Shown: piece after piece, positions 36,301 to 40,900 of the stretch | How the letters are laid out: the number at the start of each line of letters is the position of its first letter | Numbering within the stretch: position 1 is the first letter of the stretch | DNA from: Aphrophora alni | Lineage: Eukaryota; Arthropoda; Insecta; Hemiptera; Aphrophoridae | NCBI GenBank assembly: GCA_963513935.1 | Contig: OY740767.1 | Coordinates: 153,208,431-153,272,430, forward strand | Length of the DNA: 64,000 nucleotides | Direction: 5' to 3' | Translations under genes and position numbers: made by a program | The notes under the pieces: model-generated | Database searches by the model: none | What the model saw: only the letters and a program-made list of their open reading frames with translations | What the model was told of the DNA's origin: nothing

Positions 36301-37241
36301 AGGAACAAATGGCCATCATTGCTGAATAGTAATTGGGTGTTTGTAGTTTGAAAGAAGATTTAAACTATTCTCCATTATGTTACATTCTCAGCATTTTCCA
36401 CAAATATATTCACTTTTTCACAAAGTTGTGTCTGAGAAACTACAGTATTGGAAATTGTATGCAAGCTGGGAGCCAAAGATGATTATAAAACAATACTACA
36501 TGAAATAGCACAACTGTGCATTGGCTTTTGACACAATAGAAGCAAGGCAATGACTATTTGAGCCGTGTAATCACTATAAATAAAACATTCACAATATCTG
36601 AATCAAAACAACAATCTATGGAATGGAGATATACTTTATCACCATCAAAGGTGAAATTCAAGCAAACATTTTCTACTCGGAAGATCATATACACAGTGTT
36701 TTAAGACAATGAGTTTTGCTTGTAGACTTCTTGCAATCAACACAGATGACAATTAAGTAATGCTGAGGAAATTGTGTTGTGTAATTGATAATACGAAGCA
36801 TGGTAAGTTTACCTGGGAACTGTACTGATTCATGACCATGTTCACCAACACACTACTGGTGCAAAATGCAACATTTCATGAGGTTTGCTTCAGGTGACTT
36901 ATTTCTATTAGGAAGAGATGCATCACCAAATGGTGCTCTGGTACGAAAAGTACCTCAACAATGACGGACACAAAGTCGATAAGTAGTGTAAGGTCTGTAC
37001 AACAATAACAATAAAAATAGTTTGGAAGTATCTTGTTTTTCATTATTTTCTAGATATCCTTTGTATAAAGATTATAAACATAAGTTACCTCAATGAAAGC
37101 AATCAAACGATCCACCAAACGATAATTCCTATGAAGGCACACAACAAAGTGCATTGGCTTCTCATTCCTATCTAGGAATAGCGTGTTACTAATTCGACAT
37201 TCGTCAAAGTTAATGAACGGGAAAATTCCTTTTTCTTCCAT
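6592..37241 (-). CDS. RAP1/TERF2IP-like telomere protein gene (nine spliced exons)
   Basis: Nine minus-strand exons with GT-AG borders join into 1,161 nt, 386 codons plus stop, without an internal stop: 37241-37089, 34924-34752, 31831-31733, 26326-26222, 23733-23581, 19147-19022, 16460-16362, 13907-13790 and 6726-6592. Residues about 18-112 form a BRCT-like domain: TLFLD...MHFVV, the YCGG turn, GDVFSANYFQDCL. Residues 143-303 are a Ser/Asp-rich linker made of four paralogous exons. Residues about 305-362 are a Myb-type helix-turn-helix (REKEAILRYILKHG, ELWKEMERKN, RTWQSMKEHF). This BRCT-linker-Myb order is that of RAP1, the shelterin subunit held at telomeres by TRF2 in vertebrates. The usual C-terminal RCT domain is absent. 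Human TERF2IP is 399 residues. The start at 37241 is the first ATG before the BRCT fold. It is preceded by an acceptor, so a 5' UTR exon probably lies upstream, unseen. Introns hold many transposons. Identity rests on motif order, not on a database search. Confidence 0.78.
7045..7395 (-). mobile_element. 3' end of a Jockey/CR1-type LINE
   Basis: Minus-strand translation gives the C-terminal tail of a LINE reverse transcriptase. It reads NTRQNNRIDNKNIRL, then YEYVGVRFIHKLPES, then FKSVLERWL and a stop after SSLEF near 7165. An AT-rich 3' UTR ends in GGACAATAAAAC. It is truncated at its 5' side next to a poly-T tract and lies opposite in orientation to the LINE that begins at 7922. Confidence 0.7.
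7396..7921. other. Spacer with poly-T tract
   Basis: A T-rich run at about 7405-7432 follows the LINE tail. I see no coding potential. Part may be the 5' UTR of the LINE starting at 7922. Confidence 0.4.
7922..8330 (+). pseudogene. LINE ORF1: SGNH/GDSL-type esterase domain
   Basis: The peptide GDSHCRGLANIL at 7925 carries the catalytic-Ser block I of SGNH hydrolases. After a +1 frame change, GTVMPGASLETVIGSI and then the block III-like GGANDI (about 8078-8095) follow, with NSVPRPEHLVLRKYL and VDLSNWEIHKTVNQL further on. Esterase-type ORF1 proteins are known in CR1/L2-group LINEs, where they are thought to act on lipids or membranes. The frame is broken inside block I and again at TAA near 8328. 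Confidence 0.65.
8371..8613 (+). pseudogene. LINE ORF1 C-terminal part
   Basis: Open frame continuing the esterase ORF1: RPNLTYVIGRNN, then DNWLKNGRDILL, then EKWLKRGTIGK, ending at a stop at 8611-8613. It is basic and probably the nucleic-acid-binding tail. Followed at about 50 bp by the start of the endonuclease ORF. Confidence 0.5.
8660..8757 (+). pseudogene. LINE ORF2 start (AP-endonuclease N-terminus)
   Basis: The frame ELTIYHINNQGIGN near 8709-8749 matches the first strand of LINE AP endonucleases (typically hxNIQGhxNK). It is cut by a Tigger-type insertion at the TA at 8758. Confidence 0.6.
8760..9407 (+). mobile_element. Tigger/pogo-type element, 648 bp
   Basis: Terminal inverted repeats CAGTAGAACCTCTGTTAACC (8760) and, in reverse complement, CAGTAGAACCCTTCTTAACC (ending 9407) are flanked by TA on both sides (8758-8759, 9408-9409). 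The motif TCGGATTAACCGGCC recurs inside both ends. It is inserted into the endonuclease region of the LINE and is too short to be autonomous. Confidence 0.85.
9078..9167 (+). pseudogene. Pogo transposase N-terminal fragment (CENP-B-type HTH)
   Basis: Thirty codons from ATG read MSELRKRKRVLVSFETRLNV and end KDLTEGNL before a TAA. This resembles the first helix of the CENP-B/pogo N-terminal DNA-binding domain (KRKR...hEEKLEIIKxLExG). It shows that the element is an internally deleted copy of a coding Tigger rather than a chance palindrome. Confidence 0.6.
9410..9565 (+). pseudogene. LINE AP-endonuclease, middle part
   Basis: The frame RMQYNHGGMCIFVSR...FEYTAIELNKLKIILI matches LINE endonucleases (YxHGGVxIhh, then EhxAIEL). 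About 150-200 bp expected between this and the 8660-8757 piece is missing. The sequence runs without interruption into the next Tigger at the TA at 9564, and resumes in the same codon frame beyond it. Confidence 0.7.
9566..10615 (+). mobile_element. Second Tigger/pogo-type element, 1,050 bp
   Basis: Ends are CAGTAGAACCCCTCAAACTC (9566) and its inverse, ending at 10615, with TA at 9564-9565 and 10616-10617. The subterminal phrase CCCTCAAACTCGA is repeated three times in tandem at the left end, and inverse copies occur at the right end. It shares the CAGTAGAACC tip with the 8760 element but differs inside. No transposase that I could recognise. Confidence 0.85.
10616..12918 (+). pseudogene. LINE ORF2: end of endonuclease and reverse transcriptase
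   Basis: The relic starts VYRTPDSNVDYFIEQVDGLL. The linker (10960-11420) carries GGAGIDRLNDWDS and FMINWFIDELLIMKSR. Reverse-transcriptase blocks follow: NPDSYRPISCI near 11565, NLSKVFDTV near 11795 (for DLSKAFD), GIPQGS near 11962, and a degenerate FANDTT near 12013 in place of the YADD catalytic loop. The C-terminal part (WGNSSNIGII, KRVVRLILN, SYNTRN, and PLYSVSEF near 12712) completes it. Several frameshifts and stops mean it is inactive. The catalytic aspartate motif is altered. Confidence 0.75.
12923..13599. mobile_element. piggyBac-type MITE in TTAA, 677 bp
   Basis: Perfect 12-bp inverted repeats CACGTTAGCTGC / GCAGCTAACGTG are bounded by TTAA at 12919-12922 and 13600-13603. This is the target-site signature of piggyBac elements. 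The inside carries several CCGATCG-centred motifs (near 13083, 13143, 13333 and 13540), some in inverted orientation. No transposase. It interrupts the 3' UTR of the LINE, whose end resumes at 13604. Confidence 0.85.
13790..13907 (-). CDS. RAP1-like gene, exon 8 (Myb helices 1-2)
   Basis: Acceptor TGTTATAG and donor AAT/GTGAGT bound 118 nt. The frame (one base completing the previous codon, then 39 codons) gives SKASYVNREKEAILRY, then HGAFHRVYGVELWKEMERKN. The spacing of the acidic/hydrophobic first helix and the LWKEME helix is that of the RAP1 Myb domain (Myb_DNA-bind_2 type). It ends in phase 0, matching the start of the 6726 exon. The entering phase accepts the upstream cassette exons or exon 3 directly. 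Confidence 0.82.
13908..15940. other. Intron of the RAP1-like gene, no gene seen
   Basis: AT-rich. A diverged two-copy repeat is visible at about 15400-15560 and 15740-15880, each holding an ACAAGxTGxGTTTTG phrase. I see no exons and no recognisable transposon. Confidence 0.5.
15945..16090 (-). mobile_element. Penelope-like element 3' tail copy
   Basis: Matches the 3' end of the Penelope-like element at 24363 over the stretch TTTTGTATGGATAAGAGACA, CTTACCTTGGAAAGTGGTCC, CCTAATAGTACACAAGTAAG and the following TTTGAAATAGTTCATAAACACTG. Only the tail is present. Confidence 0.65.
16362..16460 (-). CDS. RAP1-like gene, exon 7 (Ser/Asp cassette)
   Basis: 99 nt between acceptor AAATAG and donor CA/GTGAGT, phase 2 at both ends. 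It encodes KKKTSSDSDDDELSVSKTPN and LLTAFVNLHNKK. The basic start, SSD core and acidic run match the sister exons at 19.1, 23.7 and 26.3 kb. The peptide is a likely disordered, phosphorylatable linker. Because this exon starts with A, joining it directly to exon 3 (which ends TG) would make a UGA stop, so it needs at least one of the other cassettes in front of it. Confidence 0.7.
16461..17429. other. Intron with dispersed-repeat fragments
   Basis: Around 17035-17075 the phrase ACTAGCTTTGCCTGCAGCTC resembles a GC-richer terminal motif common to dispersed repeats of insect genomes. A (GT)n run lies at about 17209-17233. No coding sequence seen. Confidence 0.4.
17430..18640 (+). mobile_element. 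R1/I-type LINE fragment (reverse-transcriptase region)
   Basis: Plus-strand frames near 18130-18330 read FHPYKSLGGEDMRP, LLLMLCKLYRVS and GYIP...SVTRVVFIPIVGN. These are the R1/I-clade reverse-transcriptase blocks (PYKSPGxDGIxP; GYIPxxWxxxxVVFIPKxGK). Upstream sequence to about 17430 is codon-like but full of stops. Later text continues the frame with errors to about 18620. It is dead and truncated at both ends, inside an intron of the RAP1-like gene. Confidence 0.65.
18641..19021. repeat. Intron segment shared with the flank of a decayed cassette exon
   Basis: CCTAATTGTTCACTACGAAA at about 18837 and its surroundings match, in diverged form, CCTAGTTTGTGCACTATGAA at about 29150. In both places a cassette exon, or its remnant, follows within about 200 bp. 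This supports duplication of exon plus intron together. Confidence 0.5.
19022..19147 (-). CDS. RAP1-like gene, exon 6 (Ser/Asp cassette)
   Basis: 126 nt, acceptor AAATAG, donor CA/GTAAGT, phase 2 at both ends. It encodes KGKIVYWSSDDELKTVSPPL and then SMKAKSNLSSTACSSHFSNYT. The SSD-x-E-x-x-TVSP core is clearly paralogous to exon 5 (SSDHQFDTVSPLLS). No fold expected. The TVSPP site is a candidate proline-directed phosphosite (inference). Confidence 0.75.
19630..19690 (-). ncRNA. Hammerhead-ribozyme-like motif (Penelope-type)
   Basis: On the minus strand CTGAAGA (19663-19657) is followed by T, a 5-bp stem GGAGT/ACTCT with loop TCCG, GAAA (19641-19638), then a short TACGTC ending in GTC. This is the hammerhead order: CUGANGA, stem II, GAAA, stem III, NUH. 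Stem I is only about 3 bp (TTA/TAA). The same opening (CTCTATC...CGATTACTGAAGA) recurs at 22028. Confidence 0.45.
19691..22010. other. Intron, no gene seen; GT microsatellites
   Basis: AT-rich intronic DNA. GT runs are at about 20840-20854 and 21256-21283, and the cysteine-rich ORFs around the latter are artefacts of them. A 15-bp direct repeat GAGCACTGGTTACTG-like occurs at about 19780-19812. Two copies of a CTCACATTGTA..CAAATTACAATAA phrase lie at 20047 and 20131. Confidence 0.5.
22015..22140 (+). mobile_element. Penelope-like tail with broken hammerhead start
   Basis: It begins AACGACCTCTATCGAGCGAT and TACTGAAGA as at 19.6 kb, then jumps to ACTATTAGGTAATACCAAGG and CCAAGGTAAGCCTGTGTCTC, ending TACAAAATCTAA as at 24363 (inverse). 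A recombinant or deleted copy of the element's end region. Confidence 0.55.
22190..22560 (-). pseudogene. Unrecognised acidic ORF relic
   Basis: A minus-strand ATG in good context (ATTATGGCTC, near 22550) opens MAHRTEEEDFDEFVDRILNT followed by KFSSAFNDDIMGEK. A frameshift near 22440 leads into KETEQFNKDTDPSTQNTGEE and a basic end with CIVCTKRAPP in another frame. It looks like the N-terminus of a former transposon protein, but I do not recognise the family. It adjoins the Penelope tail at 22140. Confidence 0.35.
22845..23090 (+). pseudogene. Possible histone-H3-like fragment
   Basis: The frame reads FMIKEMLPTLQVSTTAISLI, then QEAFEDNKTRIF and later YKRSRYIILH. The spacing and residues QxSxxAIxxhQEAxE then a hydrophobic strand and a basic KRxxxI resemble the H3 alpha-2 helix and following loop (RFQSxAIxALQEAxE...hxAKRVTI). 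Upstream KRGKP..TR is reminiscent of the H3 tail end but is broken by TAG and TGA. The resemblance is moderate and may be chance. No intact gene. A possible donor (AAAGAG/GTAAAT) is at 23094. It lies antisense in an intron of the RAP1-like gene. Confidence 0.25.
23155..23580. other. Intron, no gene seen
   Basis: A TAAATAAAGTTTGAGCTTGC phrase at 23160 resembles a LINE 3' tail. The rest is AT-rich without coding signal. Confidence 0.4.
23581..23733 (-). CDS. RAP1-like gene, exon 5 (Ser/Asp cassette)
   Basis: 153 nt, acceptor CAAATAG, donor AG/GTAACT, phase 2 at both ends. It encodes DKKKVSISSDHQFDTVSPLL, then SPKQTDSHSASSYQLLPRHS and TPVKSNNTVK. It is the longest cassette. The N-terminal half aligns with exon 6 and the upstream splice region (GTCTGTATTGTACAAATAG) aligns with the acceptors of the other cassettes. 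A basic, Ser/Thr-rich C-terminal half is unique. Confidence 0.75.
24320..24366. repeat. TA microsatellite
   Basis: A run of TA dinucleotides directly abuts the 3' terminus of the Penelope-like element. Confidence 0.85.
24363..25640 (-). mobile_element. Penelope-like retroelement, 5'-truncated
   Basis: The minus strand carries a broken ORF with Penelope-type reverse-transcriptase motifs. They are LPSNTILVTIDV with SLYTNIPHSHGL near 25560-25490, LAKFILQRNNFQFQGKNF near 25420-25370, and QIKGTAMGT near 25345. The GIY-YIG endonuclease region follows: KEFKIKGHHTCIIKNVSYQL, CRFCPAQYIGLT near 24835-24870, and STRMNGHRHDI near 24810. Frameshifts separate the pieces. The 3' UTR runs to 24363 and contains the CCAAGGTAAGC..TGTCTCC end shared by copies at 15.9, 22.1 and 31.0 kb. 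Such elements insert by EN/RT-primed retrotransposition. It lies in the intron between two cassette exons. Confidence 0.8.
25641..26221. other. Intron adjoining cassette exon 4
   Basis: Contains CTTTTTCAAAGTTTGTAACA (25955) and TTTTAAAACCACTGAAGGAT (26173). Both recur next to the decayed exon copies near 28968 and 29314. No gene. Confidence 0.5.
26222..26326 (-). CDS. RAP1-like gene, exon 4 (Ser/Asp cassette)
   Basis: 105 nt, acceptor TATAAATAG, donor GA/GTAAGT, phase 2 at both ends. It encodes NEQPDCMSSDNESKTSSELQ followed by IPNRSSNSCNNNQK. The SSDxExxT core identifies it as a sister of exons 5-7. It is the closest relative of the decayed copy at 28.8 kb, which shares TGCATGTCAA and ACCTAACAG. 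First cassette after the BRCT part. Confidence 0.7.
26690..26884. repeat. Two copies of an intronic module
   Basis: AAATACAAGGGGAAACCCTG and CAATGTAAAATTCC, with ...TGACATTCATTTATTTTTGA, occur at 26790-26860. A variant is at 26697-26755, and further copies lie at about 28676-28740 and 29258-29290. They flank the cassette exons and mark serial duplication of the locus. Confidence 0.6.
27312..27386. repeat. (TA)n(GA)n microsatellite
   Basis: About 48 bp of TA repeats followed by about 26 bp of GA repeats, within the 3' region of the Penelope-like element. Confidence 0.95.
27716..27770 (+). ncRNA. Hammerhead-like motif, core variant
   Basis: CCGATGA (27722-27728), T, then a perfect 6-bp stem GATAAC/GTTATC with loop CAT, GAAA (27745-27748), and the self-complementary ATGTACAT. 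The order is that of a minimal hammerhead. U4 of the core is C here, so catalysis would be expected to be weak or lost. Confidence 0.4.
27791..28750. other. Intron, no gene seen
   Basis: AT-rich sequence with no exons or transposon motifs that I could identify, apart from the repeated intronic module starting about 28640. Confidence 0.45.
28770..28852 (-). pseudogene. Decayed cassette exon of the RAP1-like gene
   Basis: On the minus strand CAGCTGCATGTCAAAGATAA, then ACCTAACAG, and AACAACGATTAAAAAGAGTA align with exon 4 (TTGCATGTCAAGTGATAA, ACCTAACAG, AATCAAAAAGAGTAAG). About 25 bp of the Ser-rich core are deleted, the AAATAG acceptor has become TTTATAAT, and the frame is lost. Confidence 0.55.
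29355..29405 (-). pseudogene. Second decayed cassette-exon remnant
   Basis: TTCGAACTCAGCTTTACCAA then TCAGATCG, ahead of a good donor ATT/GTAAGTAC, resembles the end of exon 4. It is preceded on the same side by the duplicated intronic modules. The coding frame is destroyed. Assignment rests mainly on context. Confidence 0.35.
29795..29845 (+). ncRNA. Hammerhead-like motif
   Basis: CTGAAGA (29807-29813), a poorly paired stem II region, GAAAC (29825-29829), then CAGCTGTC with the palindrome CAGCTG as minimal stem III and GTC at 29834-29836. Flanks TGT/ACA give only 3 bp of stem I. The 3' block GAAACAGCTGTCA is shared with the 54.2-kb motif. Confidence 0.4.
29905..30480. repeat. Dispersed repeat shared with 56.2 kb
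   Basis: CATGGGACATTCCCCAACCA at 29948 matches TATGGGACATCTTGCAACCA at 56266, and the AT-rich text around both is alike. It follows a hammerhead-like motif in both places, so it may be the body of another Penelope-type or related element. No clear ORF. Confidence 0.4.
30960..31180 (+). mobile_element. Penelope-like 3' tail followed by terminal repeat with hammerhead
   Basis: ATTATTAGGTAATACCAAGT, ACAGGTAAGTCTGTGT and CCATACAAAATCTAA match the 3' end of the 24.4-kb element. It continues into a C-rich run and a region ending in the hammerhead motif below. The junction suggests tail and terminal repeat side by side, as in Penelope pseudo-LTRs. Confidence 0.55.
31131..31177 (+). ncRNA. Hammerhead ribozyme motif (best copy)
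   Basis: Stem I is a perfect GTATCA (31133-31138) with TGATAC (31172-31177). CTGAAGA (31139-31145) fits the CUGANGA core. Stem II is imperfect (GAC/GTC core). GAAA lies at 31162-31165, minimal stem III is the palindrome ACGCGT, and the cleavage triplet GTC is at 31169-31171. Order and spacing fit the type I minimal hammerheads described in Penelope-like elements. Confidence 0.55.
31733..31831 (-). CDS. RAP1-like gene, exon 3 (end of BRCT-like part)
   Basis: 99 nt, acceptor TTGTTCCAG, donor TTTTG/GTAAGT. It completes KYR and continues LNDIPSPLKDDFDYMQIIFY then KTWSWLDVPKQF. Entering and leaving phase are both 2, so it can join any cassette exon or exon 8. The LNDI start corresponds to the end of the BRCT fold after ...DISKYR. 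The rest is a linker with aromatic residues. Confidence 0.75.
31832..32540. other. Intron, no gene seen
   Basis: A weak hammerhead-like remnant (CTGAGGA 32372-32366, GAAAC 32349-32345, minus strand) lies at 32340-32375 without a convincing stem II. No coding sequence. Confidence 0.4.
32545..32940 (+). mobile_element. Jockey/CR1-type LINE 3' end
   Basis: The frame LFNKLLEFIRVEPNINNFES and SFYSVSEFSSHKWSF matches the C-terminus of the LINE at 7.9-13.6 kb (PLYSVSEFSD). The 3' UTR ends in TGTAAATAAAAATGAAATGA. Confidence 0.6.
33200..33790 (-). pseudogene. RTE-type endonuclease-reverse transcriptase C-terminus
   Basis: Minus strand: NAKEVFTQLTPIWRS, KLFKTNIISLLLYGWQTWKL, SNKLQVVVNNRIRIIKYIHW and PEQIS...WSREKSRR. 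This is the thumb and tail region of the RTE-like 'endonuclease-reverse transcriptase' family (FNSNVKSVLLYGSETWKhT...NRCLRRIxxIxWP). It contains stops and frameshifts. Confidence 0.7.
34752..34924 (-). CDS. RAP1-like gene, exon 2 (BRCT-like core)
   Basis: 173 nt, acceptor TATATAG, donor ATAG/GTTAGT. It reads YCGGIAVSNINEKT, AVIVLSKI, and TGDVFSANYFQDCLDAKDLL then DISKYR. The GG turn after the first helix, a hydrophobic strand, and the final helix with DC at its end are the hallmarks of the BRCT fold. In RAP1 the same helix reads ISxxYILDCVExNERLELExYR. Starts in phase 0 and ends in phase 2. Confidence 0.82.
35285..35645 (-). mobile_element. LINE 3' UTR copy (same family as 62.56-62.9 kb)
   Basis: CAATTGACTCT, TATTACAGAGCTACAT, AGGATAATTCCCCGATCAAG and CATTGTCTCCCAACATTGTC correspond to matching text at 62640-62905, next to an RNase H reading frame. 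Only the untranslated tail is present here. Confidence 0.6.
35720..36010. repeat. Diverged two-copy repeat, about 150-bp unit
   Basis: AATGGTTATAATTTGAGAAC at about 35728 and AATGGTTATAACTTATAACT at about 35883 open two units. Each continues through a CAATTTC/AGATTTC...TTTTCAGT..CAAT phrase. The wording resembles that of the 2.9-5.76-kb satellite subunits. Confidence 0.5.
36215..37030 (+). pseudogene. mariner transposase relic
   Basis: Plus strand, several frames: LFHKVVSEKLQYWKLYASWE and PKMIIKQ (for LGYRKLCARWVPKML), KVKFKQTFSTRKIIYTVF near 36650-36700, VLLVDFLQSTQMTI near 36710-36755, TVLIHDHVHQHT (for VLLHDNARPHTA) near 36825, and a C-terminus YEKYLNNDGHKVDKWCKVC near 36940-37000. The order is that of a mariner protein with the DDE core. 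It is heavily mutated. It lies in intron 1 of the RAP1-like gene. Confidence 0.7.
37089..37241 (-). CDS. RAP1-like gene, exon 1 coding part (BRCT start)
   Basis: The exon runs 37260-37089. An ATG at 37241 opens MEEKGIFPFINFDECRISNT, then LFLDRNEKPMHFVVCLHRNY and RLVDRLIAFIE up to the donor GAG/GTAACT. The LFLD...P-x-x-F-x-V strand pair and the following LIxxIE helix match the first half of the RAP1 BRCT domain. The upstream acceptor (TTTTTTAG) implies at least one 5' non-coding exon. The frame before the ATG is open back to the acceptor, so a longer start is not excluded. Confidence 0.78.
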
Positions 37242-37260
37242 AGTACAGTAGGAAAACTCA

Positions 37261-39460
37261 CTAAAAAAAAATAAAAATATATTAAACAACAGTAGATTGT
37301 CCAAATTAAATTTAAACAAAATTTTATTTGCAACACAATTATAAATTATTACAGTCTTAATCAGACATTTGCAATCATTTATGTATATAATACGAGTATG
37401 AAACAACTTCCTTACCAACTGATAAATCTAGAACATAAGAAATGTGAAAAATGCCAACAAAGCCAAGTAACAACTAAAGTCGATGACTTAATCATTGAAA
37501 CATCATAGTTTCTTTCATTTGGAGATGGAAGTTTTCATGAGTGTTGCTCATTATAGAGAACAGCCAAGTAACCTAGGACCATGTTGAACTAAGAAAGAAA
37601 CAATGGGCTCAAGCTAGGCTTGAAATATCTAAATTAAATAACTAAGACTACATATAAACGTGGTCAAGTCACAGAACTTAAGTCTCCAATATGGCCTCTA
37701 GGCTATGTTGGTGTTTTCTTATTTCTCACGTCTAGGTTTATCACTTGATATCAAGAGTTGATTTTAAAATATTTAAAATTCTTGAAATTTTTAGACATGG
37801 ATATCTTCCCTCTTTTCAAGGGATGGTGGTGTACCCTACGCTTACAATTTTGAAACAAAACTTTGATACATTTTTTATTTCAAACCATTCTAAGAGAAAC
37901 CGATTAAAAAGGTAAAAAAAAAAAAATAAACTATGGGCGTCTGGAAATCAGTAAGTTTGTTACAAATCTGCAATTTTATTTATACTGCTTCTCGTGGTTT
38001 TATCATTCCTTCAGTGAGCAAGTTGGCACTATGAAGTTGAATCTTTGAACTGAACCTCAAAGAGGAGATTTATAGAGAGAAAAGTGTGGTTTTTATTCAA
38101 ACATGCGGTTGTGTCTACAACCTAGACGACTAAATCAACATGTTTTATATTAAAAATTTATAATATTTTTGAAAACCATGTAATCTTTGCCATGGGACTT
38201 CTACAAAAAAAAGTACACTTGTAATTAATTAAATATGATTGTCTTATTTTTTTTTTTTAATTAACCAACTTTTACATAAGACAGATATAAAAGTTTTACA
38301 TATTGATGTACTTGACATTTTGCATATAGGCCTGCAAAGCACTCCCATAATCATTACGACTTTAATGGTTGGGGAAAGGTAACAACATGAAACGAATTTC
38401 ATTTGAAAATATATCCCAAATGACACTTTTCGGCAGAGTTTACCCTTACGGAACATATTGAAAATCAAGAAAAACTTAGTTTTGCAAGTTTTAAAGATTT
38501 ATCAAAATTTGGCGCTTAACTCTATATATTTCGATAATTTTTTGATATTTTTTCTTCAAATAACATAAAATACTTTAAAGTATCCGTAAAAAGATGGTAT
38601 TGGCTAAATATATTGAAAGTAAATTTTTTCAAAATGACGGAATGTTTAATAATTGTCTACGATTTTCAAGAGGCTTTTCTCCAAAATAAAAATTTAATAC
38701 TGTATTAAAAAATTAAAAATTTTACAATTTAAGAGCATCACAATAAAGTTTTATTCATTAAAAAGTGTTGTGAAAAGTTTCAAAGCTTTAAGTATTATTG
38801 TTTAAAAGTTATGGCGATTTTAAACTAGCGTATTATTTGCATCCCAGTGCTCTGAACTGCAGTGTGTGCAAGTACTTTATATGTCGCGGCATACTTACTG
38901 CGATATTCAACTTTGAAAATAGTCGATTACAAGACGTTTCTTATGGATTTTCATTTTTACTAATAAAAACTTCCGCTCACCATGGGGATGTGCTTTATTC
39001 GATTACTCCATCTCATAGCAGACCCAGATTTGATAAAATCTTCATCTTCAGTAGAAAATCTCTGAGATTTTGTTGTGATCGGGTAGCAGTCTTTTGTTAA
39101 ATACTGGAATAAGCTTACTGGCTCTACATAAGCACAAGCTACATTACAAATTAGAAAGAGGTAGTCTTGGATCTCCAAAATCCATGCTAATAGCGGCATG
39201 AAGTTCCATTATATTATGTCCAATTAATATGTAAGGGTATAAGTTTTTTATTATTAGCAATTTAATCTTTCTGATTGTTGTTTTTATTGATTGTTCTGTA
39301 AATATATCTACAATAGTATAACTTCATGAAGTAAGTGAAGTAGAGACCATAGAAACTTGTCTCTTCTTAGGAAGTATAGCAATATTATTAATTTTCTAAT
39401 CACAAATTTATAATCAACAAAACTATCTGAACTACCAGTATCAATCAGGATACTTTTCCA
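37261..39460. other. Upstream of RAP1-like gene, no gene recognised
   Basis: AT-rich. A promoter or 5' exon should lie here or further right, but I cannot place it. Around 38950-39100 the minus strand carries ACTGAAGATGAAGATTTT, a decayed hammerhead-like opening. Confidence 0.4.
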
Positions 39461-39464
39461 TTAA

Positions 39465-40090
39465 CTACAGCTTTAGAAAGTTCTGGGGGATGTAACTGAA
39501 GCTAAAGTTAAGGAAGCTGAAGTAGTCTTTCTTTTTTTTTTTAATTCTTAGATTTACAATTTTATGGTAATACCCAGTTTTTAAGCAGCTTCTACAGATT
39601 GCATCTTTGGCAGGACACTCAGTGTGAGAATGATGTCTTGATCCTCCACAGAAGTAACATTTCTGATGTAAAAGTCGAGAAGCTATAGCAGCCGTGGTAG
39701 ATATCTTTTTATCAAACTTCATTTCGATTGTTTGATTTTCTTGATTCATGAATAATTGTGAGGGAGTTTTCATAGGGTAACAGTGTGGATGAGGGACAGT
39801 TTGTGCATTGTAAGCTTCTGAATGTTTTAGCTCCGACTCCAGAGAGCGAGAAATTTCCTCAAACTTTTCCAACTTTAGAGTGTTGTTTTCTAATAAACAT
39901 TGTCAAATATGAGTAGAAGCTAATCCACTTATAAAAGCATCTCTGACTGATTCATCACAATATGTGTTAGCATCAACTACAACAAATTCACATTCTTTGC
40001 TTAAGGTTTTTAATTCTTGCAAATATTGATCAATGAATTCATTATTGTGTTGCTTACGATATTTTAATTTAATCTTATGTAGAATAAATT
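39465..40090 (-). pseudogene. Gypsy-type LTR retrotransposon gag remnant
   Basis: Minus strand: KIKLKYRKQHNNEFIDQYLQ, then DESVRDAFISGLASTHI and SRSLESELKHSEAY, and paired zinc knuckles CYFCGGSRHHSHTECPAKDA with CRSCLKTGYYHK near 39655-39580. A stop interrupts at about 39900 and the second knuckle lacks its last Cys. Pol, LTRs and primer site were not seen. Old, truncated copy. Confidence 0.7.
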
Positions 40091-40369
40091 GTAAGGAAAT
40101 AACTAAACCTTTTTAAGTATAACTAAGGCTTTATACAACATAATTTTCTTACAGAAAAAAATGTAAACATTGAAAACCAAAGATTTAAAGAAATGCTTTA
40201 AGAATATATCAAAACAGCTGACATTATAATAACTAAATCTATCATCAGTTGTACAGATCACCACAATTAATTATAAATACTAGTTTTTATTGGTGCAAAC
40301 AAAGTCAGGTTTAAAGAAAGTTTGATATCGAAATGTTACAAACAATGACTTTCAGAAAATATTTAGCCG

Positions 40370-40900
40370 ATCAATAAGTATTTTGCACAAAGTAGAACTT
40401 GACAACATGTCTGTTGTGACGAAAGTAAATTTTTTCAAAATTTCACATACACCAAGCGTTTAGTATTTTACAAATCAGCTGTCTGTTTCCACAAAGTTTA
40501 AATCCTTACAATATTCATTATCGTAACAACAAGTTTTATCAAAAGATTAGACCAAAAATTTCTTATACCGCACATTAAGACCAAGTTTCTAAATGCAACA
40601 ATTGCTAAGACCGCTGTATCCAGCAGATTTCAACATGACATCACTGTTCATTAGTGATGAAATTGTTGAGTGGCCCATTTAGAAACACACTGGCAGAACC
40701 AGCGACTAATTATTGACTAGCGCTTTCTAACAGATGGCGGCGAAAACATTGTGTGCACATGTGCCAACAAACAAAACTGTTTGAGTTGCTGTTTCATTTG
40801 ATGTATCATTTATAGCTGTAATTGTAGTGTAATAAAAATTATAAGGCGTTAAAACCCCGCTATTTATTTTGAAACACCCGGTATATACGGTATCACAAAA
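40370..40900 (+). mobile_element. DNA-transposon end relic
   Basis: The right end TATTTTGAAACACCCGGTAT (40865-40885) resembles termini of mariner/Tc-related elements that end in a 'GAAACACCC' repeat. Upstream text (CTGACGGCGGCGA-like block and TAAAACCCCGC) is only faintly coding. The left end was not found. Confidence 0.3.

Noticed and set aside
37050..37418. 122-codon ORF as a single gene
   Set aside because: Only 37241-37089 is exon. The rest reads through acceptor and intron sequence, including the TTTTTTTTTAG tract.
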